This document shows positions 8,199 to 16,250 of a stretch of DNA of 40,341 bases, one piece after another. The stretch spans positions 1 through 40,341 of the forward strand of contig CAMPAR010000010.1 in the NCBI GenBank assembly GCA_946632055.1, given 5' to 3'. Numbering within the stretch: the stretch's first letter is position 1; every line of letters begins with the position of its first letter. The notes beneath the pieces were generated by a model. That model saw nothing but the letters and a program-made list of their open reading frames with translations, was not told where the DNA came from and did not search any database. The translations under genes were made by a program, and so were the position numbers. This DNA is from an uncultured Lachnospiraceae bacterium. GTDB lineage: Bacteria; Bacillota; Clostridia; Lachnospirales; Lachnospiraceae.

Positions 8199-8856
8199 TT
8201 TCTGTGTATTCGCCGGAAAATTCATGAGCGATTACACGCTTCTTGAGGAGCTTCAGAAGGAGGAACCGAATCTGCATCTGGTGGAGCTTGATGTGCAGAA
8301 TCCGGAGCACATGAAGGCCGCCGCGGAGGAAATCGAACGGATTTCCGGAAAACTGGATCTTCTGGTGAGCAACGCCGCGATTATGAGCGTGCGTACGGAA
8401 AAGCCGTCGGATATCATCGACGGGAACCGGGGGCTGGACCTTCCGCTTCTCGTCCGGTTCTTCATGACGAATTCCTATGCGGCGCCGCTTCTTGTGGACA
8501 CGCTGCTGCCGCTGCTTCGGAAGGGCGAAATGAAGCGGCTCTTCTTCACATCGAGCGAAATATCCTCGGTCCGCCTTCAGCGGAGAAACGGCGGGATGCG
8601 TTACGGGATGACGAAAACGGCGCTGAATCTGGGCGTCCGCATGATGTACAATACGCTGCGCCCCGAGGGCTTTACCTTCCGTCTCTACCAGCCCGGCTGG
8701 ATGAAGCATCAGTTCCCGGACGGCTCGCTCGCGGAAAGCGCGATTGTCGATCCGGCGGATTCCGCGAAGGAAGCGGTCCGGCAGATGCTGGAGGACCGGA
8801 TGGACGAAGACCGTCTCGTGCTGGTCGATTACCTCGGCCGTGAACTGTCATTCTGA
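8113..8856 (+). CDS. Short-chain dehydrogenase/reductase (SDR)
   Basis: A 247-residue classical SDR. The NAD(P)-binding TGADRGLG (TGxxxGxG) is near the N-terminus; SNAAIM is the NAG-like motif; the catalytic set is a Ser in FTSSEISS and YGMTK (YxxxK). These predict an NAD(P)-dependent oxidoreductase of unknown substrate, plausibly a sugar or sugar-lipid given the neighbouring glycosyltransferases. Start ATG 8113 has AAAGGAG upstream; a second ATG at 8116 and one at 8125 are in frame. The start overlaps the end of the preceding glycosyltransferase by 86 bases. Residues 90-140 are shorter than in many SDRs but all key motifs are there. Confidence 0.85.
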   Translation: MMSGMKTALVTGADRGLGFAVVKELLKNDFCVFAGKFMSDYTLLEELQKEEPNLHLVELDVQNPEHMKAAAEEIERISGKLDLLVSNAAIMSVRTEKPSDIIDGNRGLDLPLLVRFFMTNSYAAPLLVDTLLPLLRKGEMKRLFFTSSEISSVRLQRRNGGMRYGMTKTALNLGVRMMYNTLRPEGFTFRLYQPGWMKHQFPDGSLAESAIVDPADSAKEAVRQMLEDRMDEDRLVLVDYLGRELSF

Positions 8857-8877
8857 GAAAAAGAGGAGGACTGCAGG

Positions 8878-9456
8878 ATGAATAAGGTGTATTTTACTTC
8901 TCTTGAGAGTGATTTTGCAAAGGCGCTTGCAAAGCGCTTCGAAAAGAACGGATTTGAAATCGTGACGGAGACGGGCATCAATATCGAGTATTTTATCGAT
9001 ACGACCGATTATGTTCCGGCGGACGACGACAGAAAGGTCGGAGAGGGGCTTTCGAAGGAAGCCGGCATCGAGGCCTATGAGAAGAATGTCTGCGGGCCGA
9101 TCGATGCCCTCGACCGCTGCTTCTACTACATGGTCGGAAAGAAGCGTGCCTGCTTCTTAAGCTCCGGGAAATCCTCGATCAACTGGTCGGCGGAAGAGAG
9201 CGGATATGCGCATCACATGGCGAAGGCGGCGCTGCACCAGATCCTGACGATCACGAAAAACGCCCTGATCGAACGGGGCTTTACCTTCCGGCTCTTTGAT
9301 CCCTTAACAGGAGAAGTATCGCCCGAGAAGGCGGCAGACGCGGCATTTGTGTATTTCACGAGAGACCGTTATATTGACAACGACGCGGACAAGTCGAGAG
9401 AAGACGAGAGGAACCTCCTTCTCAGGGATGCGAAGGGAAGAGAGATTCCCTGGTAA
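8878..9456 (+). CDS. SDR-like protein without catalytic motifs (degenerate paralogue)
   Basis: A 192-residue protein that appears to be a worn-down relative of the upstream SDR. The central helix (HHMAKAALHQIL) aligns with YGMTKTALNLGV of the neighbour, but the catalytic Tyr is His. The N-terminus KVYFTSLESDFAKALAKRF lines up with the Rossmann strand-helix yet lacks the glycine-rich TGxxxGxG. GFTFRLFDP matches GFTFRLYQP, and both proteins end in a similar GREIPW / GRELSF. It is also about 55 residues shorter. It could be a non-catalytic partner of the neighbouring SDR or a decaying copy; the frame is intact and has GAGGAGG upstream, favouring a real product. It ends the plus-strand block before the terminator at 9477. 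Confidence 0.75.
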   Translation: MNKVYFTSLESDFAKALAKRFEKNGFEIVTETGINIEYFIDTTDYVPADDDRKVGEGLSKEAGIEAYEKNVCGPIDALDRCFYYMVGKKRACFLSSGKSSINWSAEESGYAHHMAKAALHQILTITKNALIERGFTFRLFDPLTGEVSPEKAADAAFVYFTRDRYIDNDADKSREDERNLLLRDAKGREIPW

Positions 9457-9476
9457 GAGAAATGAAAGGAAAAACG

Positions 9477-9519
9477 GGGACAGGGCAGAGCGATCATTTT
9501 GATCGGTCTGCCCTGTCCC
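9477..9519. terminator. Bidirectional intrinsic terminator
   Basis: GGGACAGGGCAG...GATC / GATC...CTGCCCTGTCCC forms a long stem with one internal mismatch region and an ATTTT loop. It lies between convergent genes; on the minus strand it is followed by GTTTTT, and on the plus strand by CTCTTTGTT, so it can serve both. Confidence 0.85.
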
Positions 9520-9539
9520 TCTTTGTTGGTATTTAAGGA

Positions 9540-11444
9540 TTATTCTGCTGCGGGAGTTTCCGCTGCTGTGTCAGCGGGAGCTTCAGGGGCCGGAGTCTCA
9601 GCCGGAGTCTCTGCGGGGGTTTCAGCAGGAGTCTCGGCGGGAGTTTCAGCGGGGGCTTCAGCTGATGTATCAGCCGGAGTATCGGAAGCCGATGCATCAG
9701 GAGTGGATGAAGAATCGCTGTCATCTTCTGTGGATTCGGACTCAGACGGAGCCATTTCATCCTCCTTTTTCACATCCCCATCAAATGAAAAACTCGAACC
9801 CTGATCAGGCCAAACCAGATTCATGGCAGCCATCCGAGCGCTCATATCTGCATTGAAAGAAGCGCGTTTTTCAGGAGACCAGTAACCGGGGTTGTCAGAA
9901 ATGCTGACACCGTTCAGGAATGTAACATCTATACGCGTGTAGTGGTCGTCCATATTGTTCCCGTCAACATGAGCACTCATGATGACGTCTGCCGCCATGG
10001 ATATGGTAGCGTTCATCGGTTTGTATATATCCGTACCTGTACCGGGCATAATCTCGCGGCGGACCTCTTCTCCGTTTTCGTAAGTGATCTTATACAGCTG
10101 CGAAGTGCATCCCACAAATGCGTCTTCACCGGGAAGCGATTTTGTCGCACTCCATCCGATACGAAGAGAGGGATTTACAGCCTTGTTAATCGTCGGCTCG
10201 GTCCATCCGAGAATGGCGGTTTCATATGCAACCGAATGTTCCGGCGGGTCGTCTTCATGGCCGATGATCCAGATATAGATTCTGCGGTTAGCCTTATCGA
10301 CTGCGCCTTCGATTTTGATGATATCCGAGCTGCTGTTGCGGAACTGGAAATCCTGATTGGTCTGAGGATGTACCATTGCGTCCTTGCTCGGCGTGACATA
10401 GTTGATCAGATAAGAATGGTGGTTTCTGTAAACAACCTCAAGTTCCGCTTCGAGAACCGCATTATAGGTGGTTGTAGCAACCTGGCACAGTCCGCCGCCA
10501 AGCTCATCCTTCGAGCCGGTCGATGAATAGGTTCCTGCAAGGAGGTATCCGTTTTCGACCGTCGGAGGTCCGAAAAGTGAGAGAAGCGAGATGGTTTCAC
10601 CGGGCTGATATACGTGGCCGTCCATCTTTGTAACGCCTACAACCAGATTGTTTTCCCTGTTGCGGAGGCGTTCGCTGTTCGCGGTGGGATAGAGGGTAGA
10701 AAAACATCCGATTACGGACATGCTTTCAGCCTTTTCCGTAGTGATTTCAGGCTCTACGGGGTTTTCGTCCGGCATCAGAACGAAAGTATCGGTGTCCTCA
10801 ATCTCTCCCTGGCGGGCTTTTTCGGCAAATTCCTTCACACAGCCGCTGAAATCGTACGTGTAGCCGTTGCTTCCCGGAGTAACGATGACTTCGCGGGAAT
10901 CTCCGAGCTGAGAGAATTCCGTTACAGTTCCGACGCGGGCTGTGAAATCAGCATTGGCCGGCTCGCAGTTCCACTCTTTGAGCGTCTCGGAAAAGTAATT
11001 GATCATCGAGTCTTCGTCAATTTTCAGACCCGTATCAACTGCGACCGGAGAAGCCTGATAATCTTTGGCCATTTTATAACGGTCAAGAAGTTTGCCGGAC
11101 AGAACTGCGGCATCAATTGTATCCACAACATTTTCTTTGTTCCAGCTGATCCCCAGAGATTCCGTGGATATGTCGTAGATATGATCAGCGCGTTCTTTTG
11201 AACGAATGCGGATCTTTCCGTCTGCAAGCCGTTCCATCGGACTGCAGACAAAATCCTTAGCGTCTTCGGGCAGCATACCGCTCAGGGATTCACCATAGAT
11301 CGACACATTGTTTACGACGGTTCCTTCTTTGACATTCAGCTTTTCAGAGCCAGCATCCTCCGCACCGAAAGCAGTAGAAGCAAATAAACCACCGACTGAA
11401 ATCGTTAGTGCAGCAGCTGCGGCAACTATAAATGTTTTTCTCAT
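9540..11444 (-). CDS. Secreted VanW-domain cell-wall protein with Pro-Ala-Glu-Thr tail
   Basis: A 634-residue exported protein. Residues 1-27 are a signal peptide (basic start, hydrophobic AAAAALTISVGGLFAS, AFGA cleavage region). Residues ~110-215 resemble the putative peptidoglycan-binding domain found in YoaR-like proteins. The VanW domain follows at about 245-375 with QPGETISL, ELGGGLCQVATTTYNA and the HxSYLINYV region. After a further beta-rich part the protein ends in a serine/aspartate stretch and five PAET repeats. VanW domains occur in glycopeptide-resistance loci but also in many ordinary Gram-positive cell-wall proteins; nothing here indicates resistance. No LPXTG anchor is visible. 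Start ATG 11444 has AGAGGGG upstream. It follows the DUF1292 gene on the same strand after 44 bases. Confidence 0.88.
   Translation of the reverse strand: MRKTFIVAAAAALTISVGGLFASTAFGAEDAGSEKLNVKEGTVVNNVSIYGESLSGMLPEDAKDFVCSPMERLADGKIRIRSKERADHIYDISTESLGISWNKENVVDTIDAAVLSGKLLDRYKMAKDYQASPVAVDTGLKIDEDSMINYFSETLKEWNCEPANADFTARVGTVTEFSQLGDSREVIVTPGSNGYTYDFSGCVKEFAEKARQGEIEDTDTFVLMPDENPVEPEITTEKAESMSVIGCFSTLYPTANSERLRNRENNLVVGVTKMDGHVYQPGETISLLSLFGPPTVENGYLLAGTYSSTGSKDELGGGLCQVATTTYNAVLEAELEVVYRNHHSYLINYVTPSKDAMVHPQTNQDFQFRNSSSDIIKIEGAVDKANRRIYIWIIGHEDDPPEHSVAYETAILGWTEPTINKAVNPSLRIGWSATKSLPGEDAFVGCTSQLYKITYENGEEVRREIMPGTGTDIYKPMNATISMAADVIMSAHVDGNNMDDHYTRIDVTFLNGVSISDNPGYWSPEKRASFNADMSARMAAMNLVWPDQGSSFSFDGDVKKEDEMAPSESESTEDDSDSSSTPDASASDTPADTSAEAPAETPAETPAETPAETPAETPAPEAPADTAAETPAAE
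9592..9663. repeat. Six 12-base imperfect tandem units coding the PAET tail
   Basis: Units of the form GGAGTCTCAGCC vary mainly at third codon positions (9592, 9604, 9616, 9628, 9640, 9652). On the minus strand they code the Pro-Ala-Glu-Thr/Ala-Pro spacer at the C-terminus of the VanW protein. Confidence 0.85.
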
Positions 11445-11457
11445 TACTACCCCTCTT

Positions 11458-11473
11458 GAATTATATATAATTC
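11458..11473. promoter_or_regulatory. Perfect 16-base palindrome upstream of the VanW gene
   Basis: GAATTATATATAATTC lies 14 bases before the start codon, between the VanW gene and its minus-strand neighbour. It contains TATAAT-like sequence on both strands, so it could be a -10 element, an operator or a weak hairpin. Confidence 0.35.
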
Positions 11474-11488
11474 ACCTTTTAAATCCTG

Positions 11489-11806
11489 TTAGTCCGGATC
11501 ATCTTCTGTTATGAGTTCGTCAAACTCAGCGCTGTCCAGATACTCATCGAAGGCATCGGAAGCAATTTCGTATTCCTCATCGCTGTCAATATACTCGATA
11601 TCCGGTTCGCCTGATTCGTTTACATGATAACGATAAAGGTAAACGCTTCCCGTCTCGGCATCCGGACCAGTCTGAGGAAGAAGAGCAATGTAGTCTTTCC
11701 CCTCTGCCGTAAAGACCGTTACTACGCTGCAGTCAAGATCACCATCTTCCAAATTCAGCGTCACTGTGATATCATCATCAGGATTGTCTATAAACTGATT
11801 CAACAT
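11489..11806 (-). CDS. DUF1292 (YrzB-like) protein
   Basis: A 105-residue very acidic protein. The core (VTVFTAEGKDYIALLPQ ... VYLYRYH) has the strand pattern and the short EGKDYIALLP signature typical of DUF1292 proteins of Firmicutes, whose function is not established. The C-terminal half is almost entirely Asp, Glu, Tyr and Ala. No membrane segment. In many Firmicutes this family sits near yrrK/yrzL; here it sits between ychF and a VanW gene, with its own promoter at 11839-11867. Confidence 0.85.
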   Translation of the reverse strand: MLNQFIDNPDDDITVTLNLEDGDLDCSVVTVFTAEGKDYIALLPQTGPDAETGSVYLYRYHVNESGEPDIEYIDSDEEYEIASDAFDEYLDSAEFDELITEDDPD

Positions 11807-11838
11807 TCTGATAAAAGCCTTTCAAAACACATCAATCT

Positions 11839-11867
11839 ATTGTACCAGAATACATTCCAAAATACAA
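11839..11867 (-). promoter_or_regulatory. Predicted sigma-A promoter for the DUF1292 gene
   Basis: On the minus strand TTGTAT (plus-strand 11862-11867), a 17-base spacer and TACAAT (plus-strand 11839-11844) lie about 33 bases before the start codon. Confidence 0.6.
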
Positions 11868-11919
11868 TATCTATTATTGTTTAAACTTTTGTAACAATTG
11901 TAAAAGACCATGTCACATT

Positions 11920-13017
11920 TTAAACATTAAAGCGGAACACAACGACATCTCCGTCCTGCATGACATAGTCTTTGCCTTCCATGCGTACGAGACCTTTTTC
12001 CCTTGCTGCAGCAGTGGAGCCGCAGGCAAGAAGATCTTTATAATTCACGACCTCCGCTTTGATGAATCCGCGTTCGAAATCCGAATGGATTTTGCCGGCG
12101 GCCTGAGGCGCTTTCGTGCCACGCGCAATCGTCCAGGCACGGGTTTCTTTTTCACCTGCAGTCAGAAAACTCATCAGCCCGAGGAGTGTATAACTGGCAC
12201 GAATCAGTTTATCCAGTCCGGATTCACTGACTCCGAGATCCTCGAGGAATAATTGCTTCTCCTCATCGTCAAGTTCCGAAATTTCTTCTTCAATTTTTGC
12301 CGACACAACAAAGACTTCCGATCCGTCCTGCGCCGCATAGTCCCGTACTTCCCGGACATAGGGATTGGAAGCTCCGTCATCCGCAAGATCCTCTTCGGAT
12401 ACGTTTGCCGCAAAAATCACCGGTTTATCGGTCAAAAGATTCAGAGAATGGATAAATTCGGCCTCTTCATCAGACGAAGGCTCAAAGGCTTTTACACATT
12501 TCCCGCTTTCGAGATGTTCCTTCAGCGCTGAAAGAATCGCCGCTTCCGAGGCAGCGCCTTTATCAGCGGCAGCAGTTTTTTTCGTCCTGGCCAATCGGCG
12601 TTCCAGAACCTCAAGATCTGCGAAAATAAGCTCGAAGGTAATCGTTTCGATATCCCGCTTCGGATCGACCGATCCATCCACATGAACAACGTTTGTATCT
12701 TCAAAACAGCGTACAACATGTACGATCGCATCGACTTCACGGATATTTGCAAGAAACTGGTTGCCAAGCCCTTCCCCCTTGCTGGCGCCTTTGACAAGTC
12801 CTGCAATATCAACGAATTCAATTACAGCCGGTGTGATTTTGGCGGAGTTATAAAGGGCAGCAAGCTTATCGAGCCGATCATCCGGGACGGCCACAACTCC
12901 GATATTGGGATCGATCGTGCAGAAAGGATAGTTCTGGGCGTCCGCCCGGGCTTTTGTGAGCGAATTAAACAGTGTGCTTTTGCCGACGTTCGGCAGGCCA
13001 ACGATACCTAATTTCAT
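11920..13017 (-). CDS. ychF: Redox-responsive ATPase/GTPase YchF (OLA1 family)
   Basis: A 365-residue universally conserved Obg-superfamily NTPase. Walker [10 protein letters not shown] is at residues 7-15; the switch region [10 protein letters not shown] follows; [20 protein letters not shown] is the G3 region with the YchF-typical insertion. A helical coiled domain spans about 130-200, [10 protein letters not shown] is the variant G4 (NVxE, which allows ATP use), and the C-terminal ~85 residues form a TGS domain ending VVVFRFNV. Length is exactly family-typical. YchF binds ribosomes and affects stress and translation regulation. Start ATG 13017 has GGAGAAAGAG upstream and a consensus promoter at 13079-13107. 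Confidence 0.97.
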   Translation of the reverse strand: MKLGIVGLPNVGKSTLFNSLTKARADAQNYPFCTIDPNIGVVAVPDDRLDKLAALYNSAKITPAVIEFVDIAGLVKGASKGEGLGNQFLANIREVDAIVHVVRCFEDTNVVHVDGSVDPKRDIETITFELIFADLEVLERRLARTKKTAAADKGAASEAAILSALKEHLESGKCVKAFEPSSDEEAEFIHSLNLLTDKPVIFAANVSEEDLADDGASNPYVREVRDYAAQDGSEVFVVSAKIEEEISELDDEEKQLFLEDLGVSESGLDKLIRASYTLLGLMSFLTAGEKETRAWTIARGTKAPQAAGKIHSDFERGFIKAEVVNYKDLLACGSTAAAREKGLVRMEGKDYVMQDGDVVVFRFNV

Positions 13018-13078
13018 TCTCTTTCTCCAATTACGCGCTCAGTATAGATTATCCTGAAAGAAATCTGAGCAAATAGGA

Positions 13079-13107
13079 ATTATATCATTATTTTTTTTAA
13101 GAATCAA
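13079..13107 (-). promoter_or_regulatory. Predicted sigma-A promoter for ychF
   Basis: On the minus strand TTGATT (plus-strand 13102-13107), a 17-base A-rich spacer and TATAAT (plus-strand 13079-13084) sit about 60 bases before the start codon. Confidence 0.7.
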
Positions 13108-13211
13108 TAGGATTTCACATTGAAATCGCTTTGAAATCCTGGGTTTCGGCATTAATGAGAGTGAAATATAAGGTACTTCCCGATGAGACGGGCAGGCATA
13201 TTCGCGCTTGG

Positions 13212-13240
13212 TTGACAAAAATAAGGCTTTATGGTATGGT
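13212..13240 (+). promoter_or_regulatory. Predicted sigma-A promoter for the membrane glycosylation block
   Basis: TTGACA (13212-13217), a 17-base spacer and TATGGT (13235-13240) precede the gene at 13306. The rest of the 288-base divergent gap to ychF holds nothing else I can support. Confidence 0.65.
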
Positions 13241-13305
13241 GATACTGATTCTGAGAGGTAAAAATTTGTAAAAAATGCCTGTAAGAAGGACTGGAGGGAT
13301 TGTAA

Positions 13306-15213
13306 ATGATCAATGCCGATAGAGAAGGAGAGATAAATATGCAGGCAGGAAAAAAGAAAAGCATCAGGAACGTTTTTGAAGATATCAAAACAGGCGTGCT
13401 TTCCCCCGCATCAGTTGTAAAATGGTACGATTGGTGCATTTTATTTGTCTTAATGCTTTTCTGCTTTCTGGCCTATGCGATGAGCGACCTCTTTCATACG
13501 GCCGCCTGTTCTTACGGGTATCTTGACGGCCATTTTTTTGACTTTTATGACTATCTGGCTGAGCACGCAATTGATTCTGACGGAACCGTCGGCATTCATG
13601 CGTCTTATATGCCGACCGTCTATATCCTGTTCGCGCTCTGGAATATCCCGATGAAACTGTTCGGAGTAGTACCGCAGGCCACCATGCAGCTTGGCGTACT
13701 GCCGATTATGTGGGCAAAACTCCTTCCGTGCCTCGTATTTACAGGATCATCCGTCATTGTATTTCATATTTCCAAAGAACTCGGTATGAGTTCGAGAAAA
13801 GCTTTAATTGCCGTCTATGCCTATCTGTCCTGCCCGGTGCTCCTTTACGGACAGTTTGTTATCGGGCAATATGAAAGCTTTTTTACCGCTCTGATACTGC
13901 TGGGATTTTATTACTGGCTCAAAAAAAGGAATTTCGCTTTTCTCCTTTGTTTTGCGCTGGCACTGACCTTCAAATACACCGCCCTGTTTGTTTTTCTTCC
14001 GCTTCTGATGCTCCGGGAGAAAAAAATATGGAAAATACTGGTGTGCTGCCTTCTGATTACGATCCCGTATGTAATCGAATACCTGATCTATATGCATTCC
14101 GAGGCCTTTACCGGGTATGTTTTCGGAATCGGACAGAGCGGAGATAAACCCACCGGATATATCGAAAACGCCTTCCTGTATACCGGCTTCAATTTCGGCG
14201 GAAATCTGAAGTTTGTCATTTACATCCTGGTCGTTGCTTTTGCACTGATTCTCGGATGGGCCTACTTTACGAACGCGGAAGAGAAGACGGAAGAGAGCTG
14301 CTATGCGGTCTTTTTCATCATTGCTTCTCTCAGTGCGTTCTTCTGCCTCTCCAAGTGGCATTCGCACTGGCTGATGCCGCTGTTCGCGTTTTCGACATTT
14401 GCGGCGTTTATGCACAGAAGAACAGCTGCCTATCTTGCGCTGGATCTGCTCTTCGGCCTGCTGTTTGTGATGTTCTGTACCTGTCAGTTTGAAGGCGCCC
14501 ATGATGAGGCGATGATAAACAATGGAATATTCAAGTTTATCCTGCCGGACAAAAGGGTTTCGTATGCTTACAGCCTGACCGATTACTACAGGCAGATTGA
14601 TATGTCCATGCAGCTGTCTTTCATGACGGCGATTATGGCGGCAAAAGCGGTCTTCTGCCATCCGAAATTTATGCCTGAAAGCACTGACCTTGCGGTGGAT
14701 CGGGAAATCTGGTGGATGCGTGCGCGGCTGGTGCTGCCCATGCTGTTCCTGATCATTCCTTCCGTTCTGATTATCGGAAAGTCAATACGCACGGATGCCC
14801 CGATATATGAGGAAGACCGCCGCGGAATATTTGTGAATATGGAACAGCAGGAATGCGTCAGTCAGCCATTTGAAGCAAAGGGGAGCGGGATTATCAGCCT
14901 GGTCTTCCCGGTTTCCAGAGGAAAGGCTTATGACGCTCCCGTGATGACGGTTTCCGTATCCGATCGGGAAAACCGTGTTTTATATGAGAGCGAAGTTGAC
15001 GTCGGAGATTATTTTGAAGGACAGCTGGTGAGGCTGAAACCGGGTGATTTAGGCCTGGTATCCGGAGACACCTACTACGTGAATTTCGAGATGAAAGATG
15101 CGGAGGAAGACTCCACATTCTGCCTGCTGGCTTTCGATCAGGGGGATTATGAGAACGCACTCTCAGACGGAAAGAAGCTGCGTTATCACATGAACCTGAG
15201 GATTTACCAGTAA
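13306..15213 (+). CDS. Polytopic membrane glycosyltransferase, GT-C-like
   Basis: A 635-residue integral membrane protein with about a dozen hydrophobic helices between residues 45 and ~500, then a ~120-residue beta-rich C-terminal domain (from about 515, GSGIISLVFPV). The first outer loop carries acidic residues (DGHFFDFYDYLAEH), the place where GT-C enzymes keep their catalytic Asp/Glu. Such enzymes use polyprenyl-phosphate sugars on the outer face of the membrane. Two starts are possible: ATG 13306 with GGAGG eight bases upstream, and in-frame ATG 13339 with AAGGAGAG seven bases upstream; the latter's site is at least as good. Acceptor unknown. The next gene, a polyprenyl-phosphate glycosyltransferase, could supply the donor. 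Confidence 0.75.
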   Translation: MINADREGEINMQAGKKKSIRNVFEDIKTGVLSPASVVKWYDWCILFVLMLFCFLAYAMSDLFHTAACSYGYLDGHFFDFYDYLAEHAIDSDGTVGIHASYMPTVYILFALWNIPMKLFGVVPQATMQLGVLPIMWAKLLPCLVFTGSSVIVFHISKELGMSSRKALIAVYAYLSCPVLLYGQFVIGQYESFFTALILLGFYYWLKKRNFAFLLCFALALTFKYTALFVFLPLLMLREKKIWKILVCCLLITIPYVIEYLIYMHSEAFTGYVFGIGQSGDKPTGYIENAFLYTGFNFGGNLKFVIYILVVAFALILGWAYFTNAEEKTEESCYAVFFIIASLSAFFCLSKWHSHWLMPLFAFSTFAAFMHRRTAAYLALDLLFGLLFVMFCTCQFEGAHDEAMINNGIFKFILPDKRVSYAYSLTDYYRQIDMSMQLSFMTAIMAAKAVFCHPKFMPESTDLAVDREIWWMRARLVLPMLFLIIPSVLIIGKSIRTDAPIYEEDRRGIFVNMEQQECVSQPFEAKGSGIISLVFPVSRGKAYDAPVMTVSVSDRENRVLYESEVDVGDYFEGQLVRLKPGDLGLVSGDTYYVNFEMKDAEEDSTFCLLAFDQGDYENALSDGKKLRYHMNLRIYQ

Positions 15214-15317
15214 TGTCGAAATTGTTCATGTGACTGCATATCACTGAAAACCGGGCGAAGTTTTTGCAGAAAGCATAATGAAGTTTATAAAATCAGAATT
15301 ATAAAAAGGGAAGAATC

Positions 15318-16250
15318 ATGTGCCGCATAGCTGTTTTGATACCTTGCTATAATGAGGAAAAGAGCATAAGGAAAGTTGTGGAAGACTTTAAAACTGCGCT
15401 CCCGGACGCCACAATTTATGTGTACGACAATAATTCGACGGATCGTACGGCGGAAATCGCGAAGGAAGCCGGTGCGGTTGTCCGGAAAGAATACCTGCAG
15501 GGCAAGGGCAATGTTATTCGCCGTATGTTTTATGAAATCGATGCGGACTGCTATCTGATGACCGATGGAGATGACACATATCCTGCTGAGTATGCCGGAA
15601 AGATGACGGAGCTCGTTTTGAACCACAACGCGGATATGGTGGTCGGAGACCGCCTGTCATCCACATATTTTACAGAAAACAAGCGTCGTTTTCACAATTT
15701 GGGCAATTCACTTGTACGGTTTCTGATCAATCATCTGTTTCATTCTGAAATCCGGGATATCATGACGGGATATCGGGCGTTCAGCTACCGCTTTGCGAAG
15801 AGCTTTCCGGTGCTGAGCCACGGCTTTGAGATTGAGACCGAGATGAGCATTCACGCCATTGACAAAAACATGCAGGTGGAGAATGTGGTGGTTGAGTACC
15901 GTGACAGGCAGGCGGGGTCGGAGTCCAAGCTGAACACCTATTCCGATGGAATGAAGGTTCTTCTGACGATACTCAGACTGTATAAAAACTATCATCCTTT
16001 CGGCTTCTTCGGATTGATCGCGGCAGTCCTGGCCATGCTGTCTGTTGGATTTGTGGTCCCGGTCTTTATCGACTTTTTTAAAACCGGTCTTGTAGAACGT
16101 TTTCCGACGCTGATTGTATGCGGCTTCGTAGGGATCGCCGCGCTGATTTCCTTTTTCAGCGGAATCGTGCTGTCGACGCTTCGACAAAACGAGAGACAAG
16201 ACTTTGAATTCAGGCTGCAGATGCTGAGGAAGAAGGCGGAAGATGAATAA
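15318..16250 (+). CDS. Polyprenyl-phosphate glycosyltransferase, DPM1/GtrB-like GT2
   Basis: A 310-residue protein with a cytoplasmic GT2 domain and two C-terminal membrane helices (about 222-245 and 260-285). Visible motifs are LIPCYNEEKSI, DNNSTDRTAEI, QGKGNVIR, the DGDDTYP metal-binding site near residue 85 and DIMTGYRAFS. This is the arrangement of CsbB/GtrB/ArnC-type enzymes that load a sugar from a nucleotide donor onto undecaprenyl phosphate. The sugar cannot be deduced. AGGGA lies upstream of ATG 15318. It overlaps the following membrane protein by eight bases and follows the GT-C-like gene by about 100 bases, suggesting one glycosylation pathway. Confidence 0.9.
   Translation: MCRIAVLIPCYNEEKSIRKVVEDFKTALPDATIYVYDNNSTDRTAEIAKEAGAVVRKEYLQGKGNVIRRMFYEIDADCYLMTDGDDTYPAEYAGKMTELVLNHNADMVVGDRLSSTYFTENKRRFHNLGNSLVRFLINHLFHSEIRDIMTGYRAFSYRFAKSFPVLSHGFEIETEMSIHAIDKNMQVENVVVEYRDRQAGSESKLNTYSDGMKVLLTILRLYKNYHPFGFFGLIAAVLAMLSVGFVVPVFIDFFKTGLVERFPTLIVCGFVGIAALISFFSGIVLSTLRQNERQDFEFRLQMLRKKAEDE

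Noticed and set aside
6888..8225. A 445-codon frame antisense to the two-domain glycosyltransferase
   Set aside because: The plus-strand gene has clear GT2 motifs; the antisense frame has none and no ribosome site.
9592..9663. A CRISPR-like or intergenic repeat array
   Set aside because: The 12-base units have no spacers and lie within a coding sequence, coding a PAET tail.
9540..11444. A vancomycin-resistance (van) locus
   Set aside because: Only a VanW domain is present; no vanH, vanA/B, vanX or vanRS genes are nearby, and VanW proteins are common in susceptible Clostridia.
11885..11915. A possible palindrome (CTTTTGTAACAATTGTAAAAG) as a ychF terminator
   Set aside because: The arms are interrupted by mismatches and it is not followed by a T run on the minus strand.
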